Positions 52,884 through 61,449 of a stretch of DNA of 64,000 nt are shown piece after piece. The position numbers were made by a program, and so were the translations under genes. The stretch covers positions 194,672-258,671 of the forward strand of contig CAYTVL010000002.1 in NCBI GenBank assembly GCA_964441775.1, written 5' to 3'. This stretch comes from SYOC01 sp964441775. GTDB lineage: Bacteria; Desulfobacterota; Binatia; Bin18. The notes beneath the pieces were generated by a model, which was not told where the DNA came from, ran no database searches, and saw only the letters and a program-made list of their open reading frames with translations. Numbering within the stretch: position 1 is the first letter of the stretch; the number at the start of each line of letters is the position of its first letter.

Positions 52884-53033
52884 GGCGGGCAAACGCGCAG
52901 CGTTACCCACCAAGTATAGAGCAAGGTCGTCTAGCCCCACACTGGAGTGGGACGCTCACTCCGTTCGCGTCCCTCAGGGTGCAACGTTCGCTGTCTCGCC
53001 ATAGTCGAAAGGATAACGTAGTAAAGATAAGGT

Positions 53034-53174
53034 ATGAGGGAATTTGAGTTCCTCGGCGAGATCAAAGACATTGAAACAATCGCCACAGGCCAGGAAGCAT
53101 ACATTCGACGCTATCTGGAACGCACGTACGGCAAAGGTCGCTGGCGCAAGAGAAAAGGCAGAGCCACCGTGTGA
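53034..53174 (+). CDS. Small ORF, truncated copy of a common ~70-residue family
   Basis: A 46-residue frame with MREFEFLGEIKDIETIATG at its start and RTYGKGRWRKRKGRATV at its end. This matches, from memory, the first two thirds of a widely distributed small protein that normally continues about 25 residues beyond the TV segment. A TGA directly after that segment stops it here, and the following sequence does not resume the family pattern in the same frame. A remnant is likely; expression of a short form is possible. The rest of 52884-53287 shows no other gene. Confidence 0.4.
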   Translation: MREFEFLGEIKDIETIATGQEAYIRRYLERTYGKGRWRKRKGRATV

Positions 53175-53287
53175 CTTGCCCATAGAACAAGGGGGCGTTA
53201 AAGCGGTGTGCTGTGTCTGGACCATAGTTGGCCTAGCGCTACCAAGGGCCTGTTAAGACGTGAGGAGGAAAGGCAGGTGCAGCCATA

Positions 53288-54100
53288 GTGTTCGCTGGGT
53301 TGCGGGACGAAAAGAAGCGGCAAGAGGCTCTGCGCTTAAGTATCTTTTTCTTGGCGACCTCCAGTGGGGCGGGGCTCGTGGAGCTCTATCGGAGCGGCAG
53401 CCGGAGCAGCGCGCTCGGAGCCAGCCTGGTCACGGCGCTGATAGTTTTCCTAGCCCTCCTATCTGCCTCCTCCAAGCGAGTCGAAACAGTCATAAACGCC
53501 ACGTTCTCTTGGTACTTCCAGTTCTCCTTATGGGCTTTGGCGACTGTCCTCCCTTCCACGCTGTTTCTCTGGTTCTCTCGGACCCTGGTGGATAAGTTTC
53601 CCCCTCTCCTTCAGTTATTTTTCTTGTTTTTGTGGACCAGTTTACTGGCTGTGGCTTTGTTACTCATGGCTACTGAAACGAATCGCGACCGCCTCTTCCG
53701 CTGGTTAGAGTGGATAGGCTGGCTTGCGCCCTTCGTTTATTGTTTTAATATTCTCCTGATCTCCGTGATTTTCTTCGGCACGGTGTGCTACCTGTTGGCG
53801 GCTCAGGGAACGCTTGAGTTTCGCAACCTCCAAGGCAACGTCCTGCGTGGCGCTGATCTGTCTGTCGATAAATTTTTGGATTTCTTCCTGTGGCATTTTT
53901 TTGATGCGGTGCCGTTGTTCAAGATAAACGAGACGTTGCTCTGGAAGCTCTCGCTGGCGTATGAAAGCGCGTGGGTGGGAGTGCTGGTGTTGCTCTTTAA
54001 GGTAGCTGTGATCGCTCCCACCATCACGGCGATTGGGAGTTACTGGAAACGGCAGCAGTTGCAAGACGATGAAGAAAAAGGGAAGCAGCTTACTCTTTGA
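53288..54100 (+). CDS. Hypothetical multi-pass membrane protein
   Basis: A 270-residue protein starting at GTG 53288, with an AGGAGGAAAGG ribosome-binding site rather far (about 15 nt) upstream. Hydrophobic segments at about residues 18-35, 43-60, 75-95, 105-125 and 145-170 give roughly five or six membrane helices. The C-terminal end (about 195-270) has a further two hydrophobic stretches and a charged tail (KRQQLQDDEEKGKQ). No family recognised. Confidence 0.6.
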   Translation: MFAGLRDEKKRQEALRLSIFFLATSSGAGLVELYRSGSRSSALGASLVTALIVFLALLSASSKRVETVINATFSWYFQFSLWALATVLPSTLFLWFSRTLVDKFPPLLQLFFLFLWTSLLAVALLLMATETNRDRLFRWLEWIGWLAPFVYCFNILLISVIFFGTVCYLLAAQGTLEFRNLQGNVLRGADLSVDKFLDFFLWHFFDAVPLFKINETLLWKLSLAYESAWVGVLVLLFKVAVIAPTITAIGSYWKRQQLQDDEEKGKQLTL

Positions 54101-54164
54101 CTCGGTAGCCTTGCCCCATGAATGACAGATGACCCGTTTTTCGTAATCTGCTACAGTCCTTTCC

Positions 54165-55211
54165 ATGAAAGTAGGTTTAGTTGGCTTTGCACGTGCTGGA
54201 AAAACTACCATCTTTAACGCCCTCACTGGTCTGAGCGCCGAGGTGGGGGGATTTGAGAAAAAGCGGGAAGCGGCGATTGCCGTCGTGAAGGTGCCGGACC
54301 CGCGCATTGATGCTCTCGCTGAGATTGTCCATCCGGAACGCAATAAATATGCGGAAGTGACGTTTTTGGATTTCCCGCCGCCGGAGGAACGGAAAACCGG
54401 CCTCGAAACCGAAGCGCTCGTGCAGATACGCGAAGTTGAGGCGCTGGCCCAAGTTGTGCGGGCGTTTGATGATCCGCTGTCTTCTACTTCGACTGATCCT
54501 CTGCGTGAGTTGCGAGAATTTCACTCCGAACTGGTCCTGGCCGATATGGCCGTAATTGAGAAACGCCTCGAGCGTTTGAAAAAAGAGAAAGGAAAAGAAC
54601 GCGAACGAGAGTTGCTGGAGAAATGTCAAAGCGTTTTGGAAGAGGAGAAACCGCTGCGCAACGTGACATTTCTGCCGGAGGAGCACATGTTGCTCTCGGG
54701 GTTTGCCTTTCTCAGTCAGAAGCCGTTATTGATTGTTTACAATGTTGCAGAAGATGCGTTGCAGGCTCCGCTGCCGTCGGCGGTCATCGAGTACGCCAAG
54801 GCGGAAAACTTGTTGGTGATTCCCATCTGCGGCAAAGTCGAGATGGATATTGCCCAGCTCGACGAAGAAGAACGGGGCATGTTTCTCGCTGATTTGGGAT
54901 TGACGGATTCCGCCAAAGATCGCTTCATTCAGCAGACCTATGCGCTGCTCAATCTCATGAGCTTTTTCACTGCCGGCCCGATGGAAGCCCGGGCGTGGAC
55001 GATTACCCGCGGGATGACAGCGGTGAAGGCGGCGGGCAAGATTCATTCAGACATTGAACGCGGCTTCATTCGCGCGGAAGTCATCGCTTACGACGAGTAC
55101 ATCCGTTATCGCGGCGAGGCCGGATGTCGCGACGCCGGGAAGATGCGCCTGGAAGGCAAGGACTACATCATGCAGGATGGTGATGTCGTCCATTTTCGTT
55201 TCAAAGTGTAG
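54165..55211 (+). CDS. Divergent YchF/OLA1-type P-loop NTPase
   Basis: A 348-residue P-loop protein. G1 reads GFARAGKTT rather than the YchF GLPNVGKST, and the G3 DxxG is lost (DFPPPEE). The region LVQIREVEALAQVVRAFDD and the specificity motif NVAED (NxxE, linked to ATP preference in YchF) are recognisable, as is a C-terminal TGS/DUF933-like domain (SFFTAGPMEARAWTI, GKIHSDIERGFIRAEVI). It is thus a YchF paralogue with altered switch motifs rather than the housekeeping protein. Ends overlap convergently with the permease gene by 11 nt. Confidence 0.8.
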   Translation: MKVGLVGFARAGKTTIFNALTGLSAEVGGFEKKREAAIAVVKVPDPRIDALAEIVHPERNKYAEVTFLDFPPPEERKTGLETEALVQIREVEALAQVVRAFDDPLSSTSTDPLRELREFHSELVLADMAVIEKRLERLKKEKGKERERELLEKCQSVLEEEKPLRNVTFLPEEHMLLSGFAFLSQKPLLIVYNVAEDALQAPLPSAVIEYAKAENLLVIPICGKVEMDIAQLDEEERGMFLADLGLTDSAKDRFIQQTYALLNLMSFFTAGPMEARAWTITRGMTAVKAAGKIHSDIERGFIRAEVIAYDEYIRYRGEAGCRDAGKMRLEGKDYIMQDGDVVHFRFKV

Positions 55212-56274
55212 CCGTGGGGTCCTGGGCATATTCCGTCTTGTAAATGTTGACAAAAGCGACGATGGTCGCCAGGACGACTGGCCCTAAAAAGATGCCGAGA
55301 AATCCATAGGCTTGCAAGCCGCCAAGAATGCCGAAGAAGAGAAACAACGTCGGCAATCTGGTGCGTCCGCCTATGATTAACGGCTTGATGATGTTATCCA
55401 CCCCGCTGATAATGAGCGTCCCATAGATCATGAGCGCTATGCCTTTCGTCCAGGAACCGGCAAAGCCTAAGTAGAGTGCGCAAGGGAGCCAGACCACGGC
55501 GGAGCCGCCCAGCGGTTGCAGGGACAACAGCGCCGCCGCTGAGGCAAGAAAGAAGCTGAACGGCATATTCAGCGCCCGAAATCCTATCCAGGCGAGCACA
55601 CCTTGAGCGACGGCGGTGGCGAGCATGCCCTGCACAACGGCGGAGACTGTCTCGTAGAAACGACGGAAGATTTCGTCCTTATGCTCGGGCTCCATAGGGA
55701 TGAGGTCGCGCAGGGTTTTATACAATTCTTCGCCATCGCGGAACAGAAAAAAAAGGCTGAAACTCAGGATGAGAAAATCGAAGAGAAAGAGGAACAAGTT
55801 CCTGGCGATTTCGGTCGCTTTGCCGACGATAAACTGAGTGGTCGCATTCGCGCCTTGCAGAGCGAGCGAAGGCAGATCAATGTCAGAGGTGAGTAGCCCC
55901 GGTCCCCATTTTTTCCAGAGGCGGCCCAGAAAGGTATCCTGCAAATTCGTCAAGAAGTGTTGGAGTGCGCCGGATTGAGCAGCCTCTTGAACGTGTTGAT
56001 AGAAGTCAATGACTTGCGAGGTCAATACGCTGGAAAAGAAAAATACGGGGACAGCCACGAGGAGAACGATCAATAACGTCATCAGCAAAGAGGCCAACGA
56101 GCGTCGCCCGGCCACGGCATTGAGAACGAAAGAGTAAAGCGGATAAAACGTAAGGACCAAAATGACCGTCCACACTAATGGGGCGAGGAAGCCGGACAAG
56201 AGCGAATACAGTTGCGCGAGGAGAAAAAGAAAGACGGCGAAGAAAAAAGCGGCGAAAAGTTGTTGGCGAGACAT
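55201..56274 (-). CDS. AI-2E family (PerM-like) transporter
   Basis: A 357-residue membrane protein with about eight helices in the PerM/AI-2E arrangement. ATG 56274 is chosen because the frame before it runs through intergenic repeat sequence. Conserved elements include DGEELYKTLRDLIP in the hydrophilic region and the C-terminal ILGGLQAYGFLGIFLGP. Family members export small hydrophilic or amphipathic molecules, or couple to Na+; the substrate is not predictable here. It is convergent with the YchF-like gene. Confidence 0.87.
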   Translation of the reverse strand: MSRQQLFAAFFFAVFLFLLAQLYSLLSGFLAPLVWTVILVLTFYPLYSFVLNAVAGRRSLASLLMTLLIVLLVAVPVFFFSSVLTSQVIDFYQHVQEAAQSGALQHFLTNLQDTFLGRLWKKWGPGLLTSDIDLPSLALQGANATTQFIVGKATEIARNLFLFLFDFLILSFSLFFLFRDGEELYKTLRDLIPMEPEHKDEIFRRFYETVSAVVQGMLATAVAQGVLAWIGFRALNMPFSFFLASAAALLSLQPLGGSAVVWLPCALYLGFAGSWTKGIALMIYGTLIISGVDNIIKPLIIGGRTRLPTLFLFFGILGGLQAYGFLGIFLGPVVLATIVAFVNIYKTEYAQDPTATL

Positions 56275-56282
56275 AGCGGCAA

Positions 56283-56307
56283 GGGATTGGATATTAGGGA
56301 TTAGGGG
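56283..56307. repeat. Short GGATTAGGG-type tandem repeat
   Basis: The stretch reads as imperfect repeats of the form GGATT(A)GG, ending TTAGGGGCTGG. It lies between the permease ATG and the Nudix stop, with the last bases providing the Nudix stop codon. Such GGATTAGGG tracts occur as dispersed intergenic repeats in some deltaproteobacteria-like genomes. Confidence 0.4.
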
Positions 56308-56717
56308 CTGGAAAAAATTTGCATCCAATCTCCACGCGCCAGAGCAGCGACAAAATCCACGTCGCCTTCGAGAAAATCATACGCCGGCAGATCCGTCAGC
56401 TCGACCCAGGCGAGTGCTTGAAACTGGGTGTTGACAAGTGCACCACGGAATTCCGGGACGTGAAAAAATTGCAGGGCAACGGTGCGTCCGTTGGGATAGG
56501 TAAAGGTGGTGCGAGTGATTTCAGCGCCAATCGTAGCGTCGATGCCCAGCTCTTCGTGCAGCTCTCGCCACAGACCGGTTGCGCCGTCCTCGCCCTCGTG
56601 GACTTTGCCGCCAGGAAACTCCCACTTGCTGGGATGGAGGTCGTGCGGTCGGCGCTGACAGATGAGGATGCGTGAACCGCGAGTCAACACGCCGGCAGAA
56701 ACGCGTATCGTTGCCAT
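56301..56717 (-). CDS. Nudix hydrolase, MutT-type
   Basis: A 138-residue Nudix protein. The Nudix box runs GGKVHEGEDGATGLWRELHEELGI in the G-x5-E-x7-REUxEExGU pattern and is intact. The MutT-like end (WVELTDLPAYDFLEGDVDFVAAL) suggests 8-oxo-dGTP diphosphatase activity, which removes oxidised precursors; other nucleoside diphosphates are possible. Divided from its neighbours by 12 nt upstream and by the repeat tract downstream. Confidence 0.88.
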   Translation of the reverse strand: MATIRVSAGVLTRGSRILICQRRPHDLHPSKWEFPGGKVHEGEDGATGLWRELHEELGIDATIGAEITRTTFTYPNGRTVALQFFHVPEFRGALVNTQFQALAWVELTDLPAYDFLEGDVDFVAALARGDWMQIFSSP

Positions 56718-56729
56718 GGGAGTCCAGAG

Positions 56730-57563
56730 CTAATTGAGCTGAGCGGTCATGCGCGTGACCATCTGGCGAATGGCCGGGGCATCCTCTGCTTGTGGTGCCA
56801 TTTGTAAGTATTGTCTGAAGTCGCGTGCTGCGGCTTGCAGGCTGCCGAGTCGCTGATGCACGGCGCCGCGGTCTCGGACCTCCGTCGCCAGAGTGGAGTC
56901 GGTGAGGAGAATCCACTCGATGACTTGGAGGACCCTCGTGAAATTTTGTTGTTGAAGATACACGCCTTTGAGGTTGCGCAGCATGCGGATAAGGATTTCT
57001 CGTTTACTGGCTGGAGTGAGAAGCTGAGGAATTTGCGAGAGGAACGGATTCCCATCGCCGTACATCTCACGGAGCTTTTGCGCTAGTTGTTCACGGCTCA
57101 GCCGCATTCCTCCGAGAAACGGATCGAGCACGATTTCTTCTCCCGGGCTCTCACACTTCACGAGAAAGTGGCCGGGAAATCCGACACCGACGAGGGGCAG
57201 CCCCAAGCGACGGCCCACTTCGAGGTAAATCACTGATAGTGTGATGGGGATGCCGGTCTTCCGGTCCAGCACTTCGTTGAGGAAACTATTGCGCGGATCG
57301 TAGTAGTCGGTGGTGTTCCCGGAGAGTTTCTCTTCGCGGAAAAGCAGCTCATTGAGCTGGTCAATGATAGTCGCCGTATCGGGGTCCTCGGGCAGCCGAG
57401 TGCGCACCGTGGCCGCGAGCGCTTCTAGGCGGTGCAGAGAGGCCATGACATCAACATCCGGTTGGGCGTCCTGGGCGATCAGGAGCGCAGCTTCTGCAAG
57501 ATCAAAATCTTCGTTCACGTTGCTCACCAACTGGGTGAACCGCTCTCGCGCCGAAAGGGGCAT
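56730..57563 (-). CDS. SirB1-like transglutaminase-core/TPR protein
   Basis: A 277-residue protein of the SirB1 type. A transglutaminase-like core spans about residues 50-170 (RNSFLNEVLDRKTGIPITLSVIYLEVGRR, GHFLVKCE), and the C-terminal third has the helical repeat pattern of TPRs (LKGVYLQQQNFTRVLQVIEWIL, LQAAARDFRQYLQ). The catalytic role is doubtful in this family. It is the first gene of a three-gene minus unit with the Nudix and permease genes. Confidence 0.85.
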   Translation of the reverse strand: MPLSARERFTQLVSNVNEDFDLAEAALLIAQDAQPDVDVMASLHRLEALAATVRTRLPEDPDTATIIDQLNELLFREEKLSGNTTDYYDPRNSFLNEVLDRKTGIPITLSVIYLEVGRRLGLPLVGVGFPGHFLVKCESPGEEIVLDPFLGGMRLSREQLAQKLREMYGDGNPFLSQIPQLLTPASKREILIRMLRNLKGVYLQQQNFTRVLQVIEWILLTDSTLATEVRDRGAVHQRLGSLQAAARDFRQYLQMAPQAEDAPAIRQMVTRMTAQLN

Positions 57564-57646
57564 AAGCGTCTCCTCATTATCTTGTGCTTCTTGCTCGTTG
57601 TCCTATACTGCTGACAAAGCGAAGGATGTGCAAGGGTATAAGGGGA

Positions 57647-57676
57647 TGGACAAGACGACAACCACTCTCTTATAAT
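57647..57676 (+). promoter_or_regulatory. Sigma70-type promoter of the DHH phosphoesterase gene
   Basis: TGGACA (57647-57652), an 18-nt spacer and a perfect TATAAT (57671-57676). The predicted start lies only about 10 nt before the ATG at 57693, and no ribosome-binding site is present, so the mRNA may be nearly leaderless. Confidence 0.55.
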
Positions 57677-57692
57677 TTCCCCCTAGATCATT

Positions 57693-58715
57693 ATGATCGT
57701 ACCAAGTCGTAGTCCATTGCATCAACTCCTGCGGGTGACGGAAGAGCCCTGTCCTCTTGTTATTCTTCCGCACGATAATCCCGATCCTGACGCCTTAGCC
57801 AGCGCTGCGGCATTGCGGTTCATTGTTCAACAAGCACATGAAAACAAAGAGGTGGTCATTGCTCTTGGCGGTATCGTCGGGCGAGCGGAGAATCGCGCGA
57901 TGCTGCGGTATCTCAACATTACCCTCGTGCCGGTCAACGAGATTGATTTCTCTGCCGACTCACAAGTAGCATTGGTTGACACGCAGCCGGGGCGCATGAA
58001 CAACTCGCTCCCTGAGGGATATGCGCCGACGATCGTGATCGACCATCATCCTGCGTATGGGTCATACGAAAACGTCCCTTTCCTGGATCTGCACGAGGGA
58101 TACGGGGCTACTTCCACGATCCTCAGCGAATATCTCAAAGAGTCCCACGTCGATGTTGAGAGTAAGATCGCCACGGCGCTGTTCTACGGCATCAATGCGG
58201 AGACGCAAGACCTGGGGCGTGAAGCGACGCCCAATGATGTGGCGGCGTGCCAGTTTTTGTATCCGTACACCAATAAACGTCGGCTTGCGAAAATTGAAAA
58301 TGCGCGAGTGCCGCGTGAATACTTCAAAGTCTTTCGGGATGCGATTGAAGAAGCGGTGCTCTATGACAAGGTTGCAATCTCCGTGCTGCATGAAGTGCAA
58401 TACCCGGATATGGTGGCCGAGGTGGCGGATTTTCTGCTCCGGCTTGATGAGGCGGAGTGGGCCATGGCGATCGGGGTCTATCGTGACAACATGCACGTTT
58501 CGCTGCGCACGACTAATCGCGAGGTCAATGCCGGGGAAATTCTGCAAAAAGTGTTAGGCAGCAAATCGGCTGGCGGACACGATATGATTGCCGGCGGACG
58601 CATCAAGGTGTCGGAGCGGGGCGTGGCTGCGGAAAAAGCCGCCGTGCGCATTAAAGATCGCTTGCTCAAAGCCCTTGGGGTTGACGCGTCCTCGGCCACA
58701 AGTTTGGTGAGATAA
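57693..58715 (+). CDS. DHH-family phosphoesterase (NrnA-like)
   Basis: A 340-residue DHH/DHHA1 protein. Metal-binding elements are seen in LPHDNPDPDALAS, DTQPGR and IVIDHHPAYGS (DHH), and the DHHA1 substrate element GGHDMIAGGRI is near the C-terminus. NrnA degrades short oligoribonucleotides and 3'-phosphoadenosine 5'-phosphate; c-di-AMP-related activities occur in relatives. It stands in a separate plus unit, divergent from the SirB1-like gene. Confidence 0.9.
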   Translation: MIVPSRSPLHQLLRVTEEPCPLVILPHDNPDPDALASAAALRFIVQQAHENKEVVIALGGIVGRAENRAMLRYLNITLVPVNEIDFSADSQVALVDTQPGRMNNSLPEGYAPTIVIDHHPAYGSYENVPFLDLHEGYGATSTILSEYLKESHVDVESKIATALFYGINAETQDLGREATPNDVAACQFLYPYTNKRRLAKIENARVPREYFKVFRDAIEEAVLYDKVAISVLHEVQYPDMVAEVADFLLRLDEAEWAMAIGVYRDNMHVSLRTTNREVNAGEILQKVLGSKSAGGHDMIAGGRIKVSERGVAAEKAAVRIKDRLLKALGVDASSATSLVR

Positions 58716-58720
58716 GCAGA

Positions 58721-58867
58721 AGTAGTCAATAGCCGGTAGCCAGTAGTCGGTATGGCAGAGCCAATGAAAAATTGAGAATGAAAAATGCAAAATGAAGAAG
58801 AAACAAAACATATCTTTGTCCGCAATTTTTAATTTTACATTTTTCATTGATTCCCCTGCTGACTACT
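58721..58867. repeat. MITE-like palindromic intergenic element
   Basis: The ends carry a perfect 8-bp terminal inverted repeat (AGTAGTCA, 58721-58728 and 58860-58867). A perfect 11-bp inner inverted repeat (CAATGAAAAAT, 58762-58772, with 58839-58849) follows, and the centre is AT-rich. GTAGTC/GTAGCC units also repeat directly within the left arm. No coding sequence is present. It could fold into a long hairpin and act as terminator or transcript stabiliser between the DHH and hydrolase genes. Confidence 0.6.
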
Positions 58868-58941
58868 CTCTCTGCCCTATCTATTTTCCTCCAAGTTGCA
58901 CACAATGTCCCCCCTAGCACCTGCAAGTAAGGAGGGAACCT

Positions 58942-60222
58942 ATGGCCTTAGCGCGTATTCCACGATACTCGGCGTCCGGAGCCAGTTTGATTTCGTTTGC
59001 ACAACTGCCCGCTGGCGCGTCCTACGAAGTCGCGCCGCTCACCGCCGAGGATCGGGGCGAAGCCAAGGGCGTCTTGTACTCGAAGGGGGGAGAGAAAACA
59101 GTCGTGTGTTTGATGCATCCACGCGCCGATATGAGTCGACACTATGCCATCCCCTATCTGCTCGAAGCGGGCTATGCCGCGTTTGGACAAGAAGGACGTT
59201 GGCCGGGGAACGATATTGCTTGCATTCATGAAATGTTACTGCCGGATATTGCTGCTGGCGTGACCTTCCTGAAAGAAAAACGTGGATTCGAACGCGTGGT
59301 GTTTATCGGTAATAGCGGCGGTGGGTCACTGTATACCTTTTATCAAGCACAAGCTGTGACAGCTCCTCCTGGACGGCTCACGACTACGCCGGCGGGTGAT
59401 TTGTATGATTTAAACCGCTTTACACTTTCTCCAGCCGACGGCATGGTGATCTTGGCTGCCCATTTGGGGGAAGGAAAATTTCTGCAAAAGGCGGTTGATC
59501 CCTCGGTGACCGATGAGAACGACCCGCTGTCGGGCGATCCCACGCTCGACATGTACAACCCGGCAAATGGCTTCAAAGCGCCGCCTACGCCCAGCAAATA
59601 CAGCCAAGAGTTCATTCAGCACTATCGCGCCGCGCAAACCGCACGGGTGGCGCGCATCGACGCCATCGCACGTCGCTACATCGAAGAGCAGCGCTACTTT
59701 CAGGAGCTGATTCGTCAGCCGGAGTTTGATTCATGGCCGACAGAAAGGCAAATGTTCGCCAGCCGTCGTGCATTGGTGGGACGTTACATGGAGATTCACC
59801 GCACCGAGGCAAACCTCACCTATGCTGATCAATCACTGTGCCCCTCCTCGCGTGACTACGGCTCTTTGTGGTCCCCGCGACCGGATCTGTTTAACTATTT
59901 GGAACATGGCTTCGGCAAATACCAAACCCCACGCGCGTGGTTGAGCAACTGGTCGGGCCTCTCCTCTCGTGCTTCCGTATTGGACAACATGCCCAAGGTG
60001 ACGATTCCTACACTGGTGGTGAACTACACCGGCGATCACGCCATTTACCCAGAGGAGTCCGAAGCCATTTATCAGCAATCACCCTCATCGGACAAACAAT
60101 TTGTCCAAGTTGACGCCGACCACTTTGGCTATCCCCTGCCATCCAAGCCGAACCAAGGCGGACGCGACGGGTCCATGAAAGTGATCGTGCAATGGCTGCG
60201 CGATCGGTTCCCGGCGCGGTGA
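58942..60222 (+). CDS. Alpha/beta hydrolase family protein
   Basis: A 426-residue cytoplasmic alpha/beta hydrolase with an AAGGAGGG ribosome-binding site. The nucleophile elbow is GNSGGGSL, HPRADMSRHY and EGRWPGND are the early fold elements, and the acid and base are probably in NYTGDHAIYPEES and DADHFGYPL. Between them lies a cap of about 180 residues. Related large hydrolases sit with luciferase-like oxidoreductases in other genomes, as here, but the substrate is not known. Confidence 0.82.
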   Translation: MALARIPRYSASGASLISFAQLPAGASYEVAPLTAEDRGEAKGVLYSKGGEKTVVCLMHPRADMSRHYAIPYLLEAGYAAFGQEGRWPGNDIACIHEMLLPDIAAGVTFLKEKRGFERVVFIGNSGGGSLYTFYQAQAVTAPPGRLTTTPAGDLYDLNRFTLSPADGMVILAAHLGEGKFLQKAVDPSVTDENDPLSGDPTLDMYNPANGFKAPPTPSKYSQEFIQHYRAAQTARVARIDAIARRYIEEQRYFQELIRQPEFDSWPTERQMFASRRALVGRYMEIHRTEANLTYADQSLCPSSRDYGSLWSPRPDLFNYLEHGFGKYQTPRAWLSNWSGLSSRASVLDNMPKVTIPTLVVNYTGDHAIYPEESEAIYQQSPSSDKQFVQVDADHFGYPLPSKPNQGGRDGSMKVIVQWLRDRFPAR

Positions 60223-60224
60223 AA

Positions 60225-60325
60225 ACAAGAACCGGAGAATCGGAGATGGGGAGAATCGGAGCGAGAAAAAAGATTCGTTACCTTTCCTCGATTCTCCGTT
60301 TCGCCGTTTCCCCGATTCTGCTTGT
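60225..60325. repeat. Palindromic element with GGAGAATCGG units
   Basis: Inverted repeats are ACAAG (60225-60229) with CTTGT (60321-60325), and CGGAGAATCG (60233-60242) with CGATTCTCCG (60289-60298). Copies of GGAGAATCGG also repeat directly in the left arm. It fills the gap between the hydrolase stop and the oxidoreductase ATG at 60334 and differs from the element at 58721. Confidence 0.55.
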
Positions 60326-60333
60326 ATGAAATC

Positions 60334-61422
60334 ATGCGCTTCGGCATTAATTTCTTCCCCTCGATCGATCCCACTCTTCTCTCTGGTCAAGAGTATTACC
60401 GGCGGGCTCTGGCGCTGGCGGCGCGCGCCGATGAGTTAGGGTATCATCACATCCGCACCGTGGAGCATTACTTTCGTGGGTACGGCGGTTACTCGCCTAG
60501 CCCGATCGTGTTTCTCACCGCCGTGGCCCAGCGCACACAGCGGGTAAGGTTGGTGACTGGCGCTGTGCTGCCCGCTTTTAATCACCCCATCAAATTGGCG
60601 GCTGAGTTGGCGATGCTGGACTGTCTTTCCGATGGTCGCTTGGAAGCTGGATTTGCTCGTGCGTTCTTGCCTGAGGAATTTGACGCGTTTCAAGTGCCGA
60701 TGGACGAGAGCCGGGCGCGCTTTGAGGAGGGCATTGCGGCGGTAAAGCAGTTATGGACTGAGCCCGAGGTCCGCTTCGAGGGACCGTTTCACCAGTTTGG
60801 TCCGCTCTCTTTGCTGCCCAAGCCCGTGCAGCAGCCGCATCCCCGCATCTGGGTGGCGGCCATTCAAACCGCCGAATCGTTTGTGTGGGCCGGAGAGCAG
60901 GGACACAGTCTCATGATCGTGCCTTACCTGAGCGCTTTTGAGTCTGTGGCGGCGAACCTACAGACGTATCGTGAAAGTTACGCTCGCGCTGGCCACGGTC
61001 CGCACGGCGGCAAAGTGCAGATGTCATTTCATCTGTATGTGACGGAAGATGGAGCCACTGCTCGTCGTGAAGCGAAGGGACCGATCGACGAATACATGCG
61101 CGTGTTCAAGGAGTCTGCTGCAGTGTGGAATACCCGCTCTTCCGCGGATTACAAAGGCTACGAACAACTCTTTACCATTTTAGAGGCGATGACCTACGAT
61201 CGCGTGCTGGCAGAAGGGCGCGCGTTCATCGGTGATCCGGTTGAAGTGGAGCAACAAATCCGTGAGATCGTGGCCCGCTTTGGTTCAGTCGAGCCCAGCC
61301 TGCAAGTGATGTTCGGCGATATTTCAGAAGCCGCTGCGCGGCGCAGTTTGGAGTTGTTTGCTACGGAAGTGATGCCGCGACTGGCGGCTGTGGCGAGTGA
61401 CCCGCAGGACAGTTCGTATTGA
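60334..61422 (+). CDS. LLM-class flavin-dependent oxidoreductase, copy 1
   Basis: A 362-residue luciferase-like monooxygenase. ATG 60334 (MRFGINFFPS) is preferred to a TTG at 60322 inside the palindrome. Seen: HIRTVEHYFRGYGGYSPSP, RVRLVTGAVLPAFNHPIKLAAELAMLD and GRLEAGFARAFLPEEFDAF, as expected of the TIM-barrel family using FMN or F420. Reactions in the family range from monooxygenation to dehydrogenation, so the substrate remains open. It precedes a second LLM gene by 27 nt, indicating an operon. Confidence 0.88.
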   Translation: MRFGINFFPSIDPTLLSGQEYYRRALALAARADELGYHHIRTVEHYFRGYGGYSPSPIVFLTAVAQRTQRVRLVTGAVLPAFNHPIKLAAELAMLDCLSDGRLEAGFARAFLPEEFDAFQVPMDESRARFEEGIAAVKQLWTEPEVRFEGPFHQFGPLSLLPKPVQQPHPRIWVAAIQTAESFVWAGEQGHSLMIVPYLSAFESVAANLQTYRESYARAGHGPHGGKVQMSFHLYVTEDGATARREAKGPIDEYMRVFKESAAVWNTRSSADYKGYEQLFTILEAMTYDRVLAEGRAFIGDPVEVEQQIREIVARFGSVEPSLQVMFGDISEAAARRSLELFATEVMPRLAAVASDPQDSSY

Positions 61423-61449
61423 AATTATAGTTTTTGGAAGGAGAGAGTC

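Noticed and set aside
53260..53595. 111-residue plus-strand frame overlapping the membrane protein
   Set aside because: It overlaps the membrane-protein gene in another frame, and the latter has a coherent helix pattern.
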